Assembly: GCA_024699855.1 (NCBI GenBank)
Contig: JAMPIQ010000003.1
Location: 7,998,001 to 8,062,000, forward strand
DNA length: 64,000 bases
Source of the DNA: Aphelenchoides besseyi
Lineage: Eukaryota > Nematoda > Chromadorea > Rhabditida > Aphelenchoididae
Direction of reading: 5' to 3'
Position numbers and translations under genes: made by a program. This document shows, piece after piece, positions 1 to 11,010 of this stretch. Position 1 is the first letter of the stretch, and each line of letters starts with the position of its first letter. A model generated the notes under the pieces. The model saw only the letters and a list, made by a program, of their open reading frames with translations. It searched no databases and had not been told where the DNA came from.

Positions 1-609
1 TGATCATAATATTTCTAGTCATATTTAAAGTCAAATTCTATTGTCTCTCTTCCACGTTAACTCTCGGACTTTGTCAGGCTCTAGAAATAAACAATTTTAT
101 TCGTAAAAAAGATTTTTTAAAGCTATTTCAATTAAAGGAACCCCCGTATACCAATGATCAGCAATACAAAAAGATTAACTCGGCCTTTTTACAACGAAAA
201 GAAGGCAATTGTAACACTATGATAAATAAATAAACAAACTATATAACCGTCTGATCACATCCAAAACACGTTATTTCCAACTTCTATTCCTCTTGAGCGA
301 CATCGAATGCGATTAGCGAACAAAATAAGAAGATTGAATGCTTGAGCTGAAAAAGTATTTGATTCAAAGGCACGAAAAGATTGGCGGTTTTGTTGGAGAA
401 GAATAGAAATTTATGAAAGTAATTGAGGTTGTTAGATTTGAATGATCGAAGAAGTCAACCCCTACAAACGTTAGTAGGAATTCAAAGCGTTTATGTAGAG
501 CGAACGTTGAAATCGTTATAAAATTGAATGCAAAAGGAAACAACGACTGTTGATTTAAAAATTAGAAGTTGTAAATTTAGATGCATTATTTCTTGTCGTC
601 GACAAACCA
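1..609. other. No gene seen; 3' flank
   Basis: AT-rich sequence with stops in all frames. I see no exon, RNA gene or repeat. It probably holds the 3' UTR and flank of the Deltex-like gene that ends at 610. Confidence 0.5.
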
Positions 610-2415
610 TCAATCGTCGTCGTCCGTAAACGAATCGTCCATTGACTCATTTGTATCGACATCTTCTTCTGTGATGCCAACAGCAGCCAATTCGGCTTTC
701 ACACGATTCAAATAGTTGGGATCGGGATATCCGTACCTAAACAAAAGAGTGGATAACGTTGTTATGGAGACTTACGCTGCTGGTCCACCGTGACGAGATG
801 TCTTGTGATGAATTCCATTCCAAACGACTGTGTTTTGTTGTCCCGATGTAATCGAATCGCCAACAGTGAAGATCAAACCTCGATCGAATGCTAACTGAAG
901 CATTTCCAAAACCATGTGGCCTTCGTCGGTGTTTGGCAAATAACATTCACGATGTGTACCCGTATAAGGTACTCCAGGTCTTAAGTGTTTGTTCTACGAT
1001 ATCAATTAACAATTCCTTTTATATGAACTGCTTGCTCACAGTTTGAGTTCCGTTTGGAAACGAGTAATTGATTTTGATAAATCCACGAACATCTTCATAA
1101 CCACCCAAATGACCACGCAGGCAAATCTCCGAAACCATTCTTCCATCTCTTGGTTGAGGTCCATGTATTGTTGACATTCTGTAAAATTTTTACGATTAAT
1201 GAAAACACCTTTGAAACTTACGTCGTTTGACAGAAAGGACATTTTGGTTGATTTCTAAACCAAGTGATCACACACGATCGATGGAATCTATGCGAACATG
1301 CGCCTAATTGAACAATCGTCATATCGTCATTCTCCGAATAATTGGTTGTGTCTTCTTCGTACATCTCCATCAAGCAGACAGAACACGCTTCAACCACGTC
1401 CAACGGTTGTTCCTTGTTCTGGTCCTTCTCACGCTCTATTTCTTCCAAACGAGCGGCTCGAAGCTCAGCGATTTGTTGTTTGGAGAGTGCTGTGAAGTAG
1501 GCAGAAAACGGAGAAACATTCAATGATGGTGGTTGAATGCTGAGCACATTGTTTAGAACACTCGACGATTGTGATCCGGTTGCCTGTGATTGTGATTGAG
1601 AAGTTCCGGCGGACGGTTGTTGCAGAAAAGTCGAATAATGTTGAGGATTTTGTTGCTGATCGCGAAGAACTAACTGCGACATCCATTGATGAAAGAATTC
1701 AACCATGTTACGATTTGTATCGATGATTGAAATTTCCTAAACAGTTTTCAAATAACACACTACATAATAACTTATCAAACACACGTTCAATTGACCAAAA
1801 TCATTGATCGACTCGAGAGCATCACTCAGAGCATTCGCGCACATTGTACGATCCAAATGAAAACCTCCTAAAGAATAAAATTGAACTATGTTTAAATGTT
1901 TGATCCTCTTTTTCACAAGCTCATCAGTCGTTCTATGAATTGACTCATAGAATAGCTTACCTGTTCCGATTGGCGGCATTGCCAAGCTCGTAACTTGAAG
2001 ACGAATCGCTTCGTTCAAAACTGCACGAAACACTTCGTACATTCTGCTGGCGAAATGACGTCGTAACGGAACCAAAATTATGTGTCGTGATCGCAACCTT
2101 CCACTCGATGGGACCGACGAAGCATTTGGATTGGGTACCGGTCCGCTCACAGTCAAAGCGCTCACGTCGTTCTGAACGGTTTTGGTTAGAAACAACATCT
2201 CAATTTACCTGAAATTGCGGACCACCTGCTTGTGAAATCGCATTGCTCAACAGTGAGGTTAATTGAAAGGCCGGTCCACACGCAATGGCAATCGCTTGTT
2301 CTGTTCGATTCAACAAATTGTCCTGAAAACTTAAAGTAAAAATAAACGAAAAAACCACTTACCACATCTAAATGGATTTTGACATTACGAAACTGACGAT
2401 CAGCAAACGTAGACA
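610..2415 (-). CDS. Macrodomain-RING-Deltex C-terminal (DTC) E3 ubiquitin ligase
   Basis: Eight exons give about 490 residues. The N-terminal part is a macrodomain-like fold: MPPIGTG joins across an intron (about 1872-1962) to [17 protein letters not shown], the usual phosphate-loop and last-helix pattern, but the NAAN-type ADP-ribose motif near its start reads AIACGP and looks degenerate. A linker follows, then a RING-H2 finger (CSVC...CSHRFHRSC...CPFC), then a full DTC domain: [56 protein letters not shown]. In known Deltex ligases the RING recruits E2 and the DTC binds NAD+ or ADP-ribose, so the product probably links ubiquitin to ADP-ribosylated targets. It ends in an acidic tail (DDSFTDDDD). 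In vertebrates macro and DTC functions are split between PARP9 and DTX3L; here one chain appears to carry both. The start at 2415 is the first ATG of the exon and opens the macro-like domain. Confidence 0.85.
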
Positions 2416-2535
2416 TTTCTTCTAAACCAGAATCATGAACTCGAAATCGATTGTTAAATGATAGAACTGGAAGCTAACCTCAGAATCAACATGCACTAAC
2501 AAAACATCGTAAACTTTATTGATAACAATAACAAA

Positions 2536-3601
2536 CTATTCAGGTTTCTTCACTTCAATGCTCATATTGTAGGTGGAAAGCAGATCGTTTGCAAAAGCAA
2601 ATTGGTCTCCCAGATCTTTGAGATTCGTTGAAAACTCTGAAAATGAAAAGAATAAGACAAACTTGTTCTCTTACCTTCAAGTTTCTCCGATGGAATTGCG
2701 GTCTTTGCTTCTTCGATCACAATTCGCACAACGTCCATTCGCAGAACCGCATCTTCGGCTTCGGAATCGATTGCCGTCTTGTTCTTTGGTTTCTCCGTTT
2801 CTTGAACTCCTTCGCTTTTCGGCGTCTTCGTTTCGGCAGCAGCCAACTTCTCTCGTCGGGCTCTAATGCTAAACAGTGTCATTGGATTAGAAGCATAAGA
2901 TCAAACTCACTATTTGACATAAGCCAATTCGGTTTTTAGCATCGTTGTCCACAACAAAACGTCGGTCGGAAACTTTCTCAGCGCCAACTGCAAAATCGTT
3001 CTCGTATTCTCCCAACTTCTGTTCTTTTGAGCTTCAAATTCTGCGGCTTCAGCATAGAACTCGGGATGTGTGCCATGAATCTGGAGAACAAAATCGAAGA
3101 TAGAAAGGCGAACTCACTTGTAGTAGTCGATTGTAAGATTCGCTGGCCGAGTTGATCAATTCGTTCGATTTATTGAATCGGGCAGCTTCCAAATAGAACT
3201 CCTTCTTCTGAAAATCAAAGTAAAACGAAGAACAAAAGTCGAAAACAAACCTTGAATCGTTCACTTCGAACCTTGTAGATCCAACAGATTTTCTGTTGTA
3301 TATTCTTTCGCACACGATCTTTCGAAAATCGCTTCTTCAAAGCCCTCTGTCGCTGCCAATACTCCAGAAAGTCTTTCAGGTACTGAATGTACGTGTTGTA
3401 ATCGCTCACTGACTTTGTCTAAAAGCGAGTTTATTTAAGAGGTAAATCATACATTCTTACTCTTTTCTGCAGTCGGTACTCATAACGACCACAGCGTTTG
3501 ATGAACTCGGCCAGCTGATCGCTCTGAATGAGACCAGCGGCGCGAATCAGCTCGAAGGTCGGAACCAATTTCTCCACAGATTCTTCAGCAAACTCGGCCA
3601 T
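2536..3601 (-). CDS. UTP6-like U3 snoRNA-associated protein, short form
   Basis: The N-terminal MAEFAEESVEKLVPTFELI, RCGRYEYRLQKR and YIQYLKDFLEYWQRQRALKK segments follow the conserved start of UTP6, a small-subunit processome component that acts in 18S pre-rRNA processing in the nucleolus. Half-a-TPR-like helices follow (YLEAARFN, HPEFYAEAAEFE, NTRTILQLALRKFPTDVLLW). The product is only about 265 residues, whereas UTP6 in other animals is close to 600: the C-terminal HAT repeats are missing. The last exon ends cleanly at 2536 and the next gene on the same strand starts about 120 bp further on. Six short introns are canonical. The start at 3601 lies about 260 bp from the divergent methyltransferase start, so the two may share a promoter. 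Recognition rests on the N-terminus. Confidence 0.75.
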
Positions 3602-3859
3602 TGCAAGGACTGAAAATCGTTAGAAAAGCAAAACAATCTGTTAAATCGGAAACAAATTCGTTAAACAAAAGCGATTGGAAGTTTGGTGTTTGCCAACTGC
3701 GCCAATTTGTTTCGCTGTTGAGTGGTAATTTTTGGATTCTTTTTCTTTGGTTTCCAACAATCAAAATCAAGTGGTTAGTTCGTCGAGATTGCTGTTTCTT
3801 TAATTGATGACCTTGAACTTCAGGATTCTGCTCAAACGTTGACTCATGCGTTTAAAAGA

Positions 3860-4934
3860 ATGGCCAAATTGTGGCACGGATTTGTTCGCAATGTGACTTC
3901 TGATCTGAAACATCAAGTTGATTGAATTATTTTAAACGACTTCTTACGCTTTTCAGTTCAACAATCCAACTCGGTCGATTGTCGGTTCAATTTGCACACG
4001 TCGATGGGAGAAACAGAATCAGCCGTTAATTCGCAGAGTCGTCGAAGCCACAGGAATTCAACCGGGTATCGTTGAATTCTTTAGTGGACTTTTGATTGCG
4101 ATTTTAGATCATAAAGTTCTGGAACTTGGCTACGGTCGAGGTTTCGGTTTGCATGAGTGCTATCAAACGGTGAAGAATGGAAACGGTTGCGTTTTCGGTC
4201 TAGAAGTCTCCGATTACATGGCAGCTTCGACGTATAAAAACTACAGCGTCGAAATAAACGAGAGCGATAAGATCATCATGGATAAGGTATGAGCGTTCAA
4301 ATTTTCTGTTTAGCGTGATTTCAGATCTCAAATCTGATTAATCTGCCGTATCCAAACGACCAATTCGATTCAGTGTATCACATCGATGTTTTCTATTTTT
4401 GGGCATCAGATATAATTCGTGACATACTCCGAGAGTTTTATCGTGTCTTGAAGCCCGGAGCTCCGTTGATTTGTGGAATGGAGTTGAACAGGTGAGCCGT
4501 CAAATTTATATTCACAAGATTGTGTCTTTAGACTGAAAAAACTTGAAAAATACGGGATCATAACGTCCAAACAGTACGATCCAATGCGATACATGGTAAA
4601 CTTGGAGCCCACTGGTTTTCGGAACGTCAAAGTATGTTACTTTGTTTGCTTCAAATGTGCAACGGTGTAGATCGAGTACGAATATTTGAGGGATAGTCCA
4701 AATCGCGAAATTCAACTGATCATTGCAAGAAAGCCAGAAGCCTCGGACGAATACTACGATCCCGACTATCGAATGCGACAGTTGGAGTTGGACATCAAAA
4801 AGCATTTGGCGATGCAAAGTCTAATGGAGACTCAACGGCGTGATGAAGAGCTCATGCGTAGTATTCGAGAAGCCGAATCAAAGAATAACAACAAAACTGA
4901 AGAAGAGCTTCAAAAGAAATCGAATAGCAGTTAG
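3860..4934 (+). CDS. SAM-dependent methyltransferase (type 11 class)
   Basis: Exons join to MAKLWHGFVRNVTSDLKHQ, then a segment ending GIQPG, then the Rossmann core. Motif I is VLELGYGRGFGL, the usual SAM-binding glycine loop; FGLEVSDYM follows, then LPYPNDQFDSVYHIDVFYFW and FYRVLKPGAPLICGMEL, the standard motifs of small-molecule or protein methyltransferases of the Methyltransf_11 type. The C-terminal tail (about 60 residues) is a charged helix, RRDEELMRSIREAESKNNN, likely coiled coil. Substrate cannot be told from sequence. The ATG at 3860 was chosen because the earlier ATG at 3846 hits a stop after 16 codons; the first donor (GTTGAT) is weak. Divergent from UTP6. Confidence 0.75.
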
Positions 4935-5136
4935 ATTTTAGGGTTCTTTTTGTTGAATAGGTTTTTAAACTTATTGTTGAGAATTAAACTTGTTTTCTGA
5001 TCACGTTGTTACTGTTTCTACGGTTGTACGCTCACCACTTTTATTCGTTTTCTTGAAAAATTTGCATAAACTGAGAATTTACGTTCATTTTTACAGTCAT
5101 CGATTCTCTGCGTTTGCTCATGCGATAGTTCGTCTA

Positions 5137-8100
5137 ATGCAGCGGTTGAAGTTGTTTTGTTCTTCGCATTGGCTGCCCAGTTTGTCGACTATTCGACGCT
5201 CCAAACATTTCATTACGACACCGATTTTTTATGTCAATGGCGGTGAGTCGAACAGCTGTAGCTTAACTATTGAAGGGATTTAGAACCACATATTGGCCAT
5301 TTGTACACATCGGTTTTGGCTGATGCAAATTTTCGTTGGAATCGTTTGAAACGCGGTCGGGATCCCTACACTCCCGGACCGACGGCCGCGCAGAACGACG
5401 GCGATATCTTTGTTGTTGGAACCGATGAGCACGGATTGAAGGTTCAACAAGCAGCTGAACGTGCCGGAAAGACGCCCAAAGAACATTGTGACTTTTATTC
5501 GGAGCGTTTTCGCGAGTTGTTTCGTACGTTCAACATCAATTATACGAAGTTCGTGCGAACAAGTGATCCCGCGCATACCGAAGCTGTTCACACCTTTTGG
5601 GTACGTGGTTACTTCTTCAAAGTTTACACCTTCTTAGAATCGACTCAAAACTCGAGGATTCATTTACAAAGACGTATACGAGGGTTGGTATTCGATTCGT
5701 GATGAGTGTTTCTACGGCGCCGACGAAGTGGAAGAAATCGTAGAAGACGGCGAAAAAGTGATGGTAAGCTTTTATGTTATGTTGATTTCATTGACGATTA
5801 TGATTCTAGCGTTCTATCGAGACTCAAGCACATGTTGAATGGACCAAAGAAGAGAACTACATGTTTGATTGGACAAAGTTTCATGATAAAATTCGCGATT
5901 GGCTTATGAATAATAGTGAGTTGAAGGGCCGTTACTAATCGGCGTTATTCTTTGTTTAGATATCGTTGCTCCAATGTCTAATTTGCCTGCAATTTTGCAA
6001 TCGATGCGTCAACAAGCACCGTTGTCCTTGTCTCGTAATTCTTCGCGTCTAAAATGGGGGATTCGTGTGCCCGACGATCCGAGTCAAACGGTCAGTAAAT
6101 TTCGAGGGAATCTTAGTAAAAGTGTTTTAGATTTACGTTTGGTTTGATGCACTAGTTAGTTATCTGACGGCTGGTGGATTTCCAAACGATAATTTTGTGT
6201 GGCCTGCGGATATCCATTTCATTGGGAAAGATATTCGAACGTATGTTGGAACCTGACAGCGTTTTCTAGTTACTTCCAGATTTCACTCAATTTATTGGCC
6301 CGCATTTCTGATGGCTGCTGATATGCCGTTGCCGAAAGCGGTTTACATTCATTGTCACTGGTTAGCTGATGGTATAAAAGTAATCTCAATATCCCATGAT
6401 ACAATGATTGATTTGTTGTTTAGATGTCAAAGAGTATTGGCAATGTTATGAATCCGTTTCTGGTCTCGAATCTGTTGACTCCCGATGGTCTTCGTTACTT
6501 TATGTTGAAACAAGGAACACTGCACAATGATGCCAGTAAGTCACTTTTTTGTTTCAAACTTGCGAAATTGAGCATTTGAATCGGCTAATAGAAAGAGGTG
6601 TGTACATTGAGAGTCATGAGAACGATTTCATGATCTTAGCGAAATGGCGGATACTGAAAAGTCGGATTTTTTGGGTTCCTAAAAGACGGAACTATCGGAC
6701 AACTTAAACGTCGGGATGGGGAATCAGGAGGTGGCAACAGACCGAGGCGATGCAATTGCAACATCAATTGGCCGTGTTGACTTATTTCATTTGAAGTCGT
6801 TGGACTCTCCAACGATTCATAGCCAAAAAGTTGGTGTTTACTGCTGCTTGTTGAATTGGGATTGAACGTTGAAGTGGATGGGCTTGCAATTGCACTCGTT
6901 TGTGCATTACTCAAATTTCTGTTTGTTGGACTCGATGGCACAACAACGATACTCGTCGGATCCAATTGCTGAACGCTCGAGGATGTAGCAGTCGAAGTAC
7001 TAAACGGATGGCTTCTCATCTAAAAGTTAAATGTTTGTTTGTCTTCAATTAAATTTTTACTGTTGACAACTTGAAACTCGATTTGGATGTTGGCGATGGA
7101 GTGTAGGGTTCGTATTGTAGGGTTCTAATTAAGTCTTGTAGACCTTGAACTTTTCTTCGTTTTCCGCACTTTTTCAGCCATTTCCACGAGTAAAGTAGAC
7201 CGCGTTTTGTAAAACTAAAATGCTATTGTTTGCTTTGACCAACCATCTATTACTCACCTCGGACATTTGCATGCGCAACAAAAACAAAAACAACAACCGA
7301 AACCAAATGAAAGAGCGAAAATTCCCAGGAACTCGATTAATACACTTTGTTGATCGTCTGTGAAGATCGACTCATCGTGATTGTCTCGAACTTCCAATAG
7401 CATCCGCAGTCCAATCAATATTCCAATGTTAAATACACACACCTGAAAAAAATTAGGGCCGGAAAGCTGAACAAATGGCTTACGATTATAATTATCGCGA
7501 TTGTTGACCCCCAGTTCTGTGGCTTTCCAGGCTCGTACTCGTCGAACATCTTGAATTTGTCCGATTGTTCTTCGTTGCTTTCGGTCGATCTCTTCATCGT
7601 ATTTGATAGGTCGGAACAATCGCTTAGCTTCTTGTATGGAACCCGCTGCCTATATGCCCACCACCGAATCGAACACGTTTTGGAAGAAATTTAAAGTTCA
7701 GTACTGTAAAGTAGCAATCAGACAGAAGATTGAGAACTCAAACGTCTGCTTTTACACACTTGCAAACCATCCATTCACATCAGTCAATTGGTTTGATCGC
7801 TCAAAAAACTGTTTTTCTTATACCGTCCTTATTTGACGATCACTCTAAATGTCAATATTGTTCATTCCCTCTCACTCTGTTTACTTACCCAGACATCGGA
7901 TGCAGACGCTCCGTTTGAATTCAATGTTGACTTTTTGGCTCATTTTGTACGCCACCTTTGGGATAAAAAGTGACGTTTGTTTGCATTACGGTAGGCGCCA
8001 ATTTATGTTCCTTTGCTCGTTAGTTTGTGAACGTATCGATCTTTCCAGCAGGTCATATGTTTGATTTGAGCTCCGAACGATCATTGCTACTTCATTGAAT

Positions 8101-10521
8101 TGATGTTTTGTCATTGAACTCTATAGCGAACATTCGTATTCAAAGATGTTGAACAGTCGGAATAACTCTATTTATAAATTCGAGACTATTGATTAACAGG
8201 AGATTCTAGGAAAGAGCAAAAAGAACATGTGAACTGAAAGACTAACATCCATCAAAATATTTGTACACTACAAAAGAGATCGTATAATTCAAAACCTAAA
8301 GCAAATTGTTTAGCAATAACTTTTGTAGTGAAATCAAACAATTCACTTCTCATTATGATCGATTCTTTCGCTATGCCATCTACCGATCAACGGAGCATTT
8401 TGATGCACCGGAGAGCTGCTTTCATCAACAGATGATGCTCGTCGACGTTGTTGTTTTGTACCTTGGACGTGGTCAATTTCAGCGGCTGCCAAGGCTGCTG
8501 CATCTTCGGCAAATGACGGATCAACGATTGCAATGGCGGTTGGCGTAATCAAAGATACGGGTACTTCGTAATAATCGATATTATGCACTCCAACAATTGC
8601 GGCTCGTGTTCCACCCGTAGGCGTTGCAATCGATTGGCGTCGTCGAGAAGGCGCTTCAACGATTCGCCAAGAATCAATACCCGATGTTGGACGAGTAGTT
8701 CCGCGAGCATAATCGGAATTTAACAACTTCAACGGCCGATGAATTTCCATCCACGCGGTTGAACGACGACGAGCCTTCAAACTCCCGATCTCCACGGGCA
8801 GCGGACCTGCTAGTAATTCTGTGGGAGAATCGGTGGACTGAAATGTAATGACAAGCGTCTTGATTTGTATCTTACTGTTGATGTGGTCTCGTCAACTTCT
8901 GTTCGCTGTAACGAATGCCGTGAAATTGCAATAGATTTCGAATGAGCAGCTTCCAAATCTTCGTCTTTAGGAGCCACTCGGCTTTTTCCGCTTCCGAATT
9001 CTAAAGTCATAAACTTTGATTGCTAGTTTTTTCAAACTCACGAAATTTGTTTGACGGTTGCTTGTTAACAACGTGCTTAGCGACCCGGCGTTTCTGTTTC
9101 ATACAAGCAGACCACCAACCAGCAATGTGCTCACGAGCATCGGGATGAAAACAGAAAGTCGCCCATTTGAAGCATTGACCCAAACAACAAAAACAACACC
9201 AACAACCAAAACAAAAGGACAACGCAAATAGACCAAGAAATTTGGTTAGATCCTCACGAAGTTTTCCTGAAACACGTTGAAAACAAGTTCGTCTTAATCG
9301 TCTCAATAGTCTCACCTTGAATAATCGGTTCGTCGAACTCGTTCTCTGAATCCAACAAAGCACGTAGGACAATGAAAACTGTTAGATTGGCCAAACAAAT
9401 CTGAAATGAAGCTCTACACAGGCTGTCGAAATATTTAACCGACTGTAAGAATAATACCAATTGTCCAACCCCAGTTCTTCGGTTTTCCCGGTTCCACTTC
9501 GTCAAACATTAGCGGCTGAAGTGGCGAGTTCTAGACAGTTATCAATTGGTTGTAAACTCAAAAAACAAACTCGTGTGTTAATAGGGAACAAACGTTCGAA
9601 TGAGTCGAATAAACAGATGTTCCATTTGCGGATTCACTTTTCACTTTGCTTATGTAAATCCGTTAACTCTACACTAAAAACAAATCATGTGGACCGAGAT
9701 TATGATTCAACAACGGAGCATTAAAGCAGGAAATTCGTTTCAAACGAATATTCAATTTTACACGTTTGTTCTGCTTACAAACTTCTGATCTAAACCCAAT
9801 GATTTCGATGCAAACCTCTTCGTCATAAACACGCTAACTGCTTTCAGATTTCACAATGGCTAAAGCAGTTCACACGGTGAACGCAGATTTGATCAACAAC
9901 ATCGGGAACCTGGTCAGCCGAGCAACAGCTCCGACAATGTGCCCGAAACAGCGATATCCGAGTTTCGACGTTGAGGTCATGGAGCACGTGCTGAAAGGAT
10001 CGGGTGAAGCGTTGGCGTTGTCACTGAAACAATTGGCACGTAAGTGATCATAGTATGGAATCTTCTCTAAACTTTCAATTTCAGCACGTGTTGCGGAATT
10101 CTACGACAAACAGAGTTTTCATCGTGGACTCGAGATCATTGCTGAAGTCGGCAATCACGCCAATGCCTTCTTCCAACTGCACACTCCGTGGAAACTGAAG
10201 GAGGGACCGGAGAAGCAAACGATTTTGTTCATCGTTCTCGAAACCGCTCGAATTGCCAATATTCTTCTGCAGCCAATTGTTCCCGATTATGCACGACGTT
10301 CATTGACAAGGTCACTTACACACGACGACTTCTATAACTTTGAAGTTTTTAGATTGGGTCTCCAACAGAATGAGTACAATTTGGACACTGCGGTATTGGC
10401 CGGTGGTCCGTCGCTCAAAATCTACGGACGACAGTTCGGACCGAATTCTCTGATTATGCAACGAATCAAATATGGTCAAGACGATACGAGAGGCGAACAA
10501 AAAGAACGTCAAGACTCTTAG
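5137..10521 (+). CDS. MARS2: Mitochondrial methionyl-tRNA synthetase, split by a 3.3 kb intron
   Basis: Charges mitochondrial tRNA-Met. The first exon gives a basic, hydroxylated N-terminus ([20 protein letters not shown]) typical of a mitochondrial presequence, running into [18 protein letters not shown], the class I HIGH signature. [19 protein letters not shown] and the KMSKS loop (GIKMSKSIGN) follow in order. The catalytic half ends with [10 protein letters not shown] at 6535. A 3312-bp GT-AG intron (6536-9847) joins in frame to [22 protein letters not shown], the start of the anticodon-binding domain, which runs to [15 protein letters not shown] and the stop at 10521. Total about 560 residues, normal for the family. 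The large intron holds two opposite-strand genes. The ATG at 5137 follows a TTTTTACAG acceptor-like site at about 5095, perhaps a trans-splice site. Confidence 0.92.
6636..7549 (-). CDS. Two-pass membrane protein with Cys-rich segment (paralogue A, nested)
   Basis: I do not recognise the family. Exons join to [20 protein letters not shown], a first hydrophobic helix ([16 protein letters not shown]), an acidic loop ([13 protein letters not shown]), then [18 protein letters not shown], a second hydrophobic helix with a cluster of cysteines likely to be acylated, then a basic stretch ([19 protein letters not shown]) and a long Ser/Thr/Pro-rich tail of about 130 residues ending at 6636. It lies wholly inside the MARS2 intron, antisense to it, and is a tandem paralogue of the gene at 8343-9509: the N-terminal MFDE-EPGKP-NWG, both membrane segments and the Cys cluster match and introns fall at matching places. 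An in-frame upstream ATG at 7597 would add 16 residues; 7549 is preferred because it matches the paralogue. Confidence 0.75.
7600..8342. other. Spacer between the nested paralogues
   Basis: No convincing exon on either strand. It should contain the promoter and 5' UTR of paralogue A and the 3' UTR of paralogue B, and is part of the MARS2 intron. Confidence 0.45.
8343..9509 (-). CDS. Two-pass membrane protein with Cys-rich segment (paralogue B, nested)
   Basis: Same unrecognised family as the gene at 6636-7549. It begins [20 protein letters not shown], followed by a first membrane helix ([16 protein letters not shown]), the acidic loop [13 protein letters not shown], a second helix [18 protein letters not shown] and a cysteine/aromatic stretch ([20 protein letters not shown]). 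The roughly 210-residue tail is hydrophilic ([24 protein letters not shown] basic and serine-rich patches) and probably cytosolic, with several basophilic kinase-like sites. Introns are canonical and about 45 bp. Total about 330 residues. Shared start, membrane segments and intron positions show tandem duplication inside the host intron. Function unknown; a small membrane adaptor is only a guess. Confidence 0.75.
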
Positions 10522-11010
10522 GCAAATAATTAACACATCTGAATCAACGGCCGATTTTTGTTTGTTACCGTTTGATTAGTCGATGGATGTGATTGATAGA
10601 ATTTGTACAGAAAATAAATTTTGTCCATTTACTGATGTTTATCAAGAGCTAGAAACTTCTCCCATCTGTTCGAGAACATTTTCTGCTTGTGAGTCCTTAA
10701 CAAACATCAAAAGACATTCAAATAGTAGAGCGGAAGAGAAGGATCGCCAGCTAACCGAAGTGATGAGTCCAAACACTTCATTCATTTTATAATCAACTTA
10801 TTGCAGTGCAAAGCAGCTTCGTCGAAGTGATATAAATGGCAAGGTTTAATCACATCTTATCATCCGCTTTCAGAAATCGATCTCGTGAATACTTTCCCGA
10901 ATCGTTGTTCTGTCTTGTTACCAAAATAAAAAGCTTTTATTCACCTGTTAAGGTCAACATCGAGTTTGTGTAAGGACCCCTTTATTGGAAATGAAATCCG
11001 GCAAATGAAA
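10522..11010. other. No gene seen
   Basis: Between the convergent MARS2 (+) and TMEM65 (-) genes. An AATAAA at about 10613 and an AATAAA at about 10925 could serve as poly(A) signals. No exon recognised. Confidence 0.4.
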
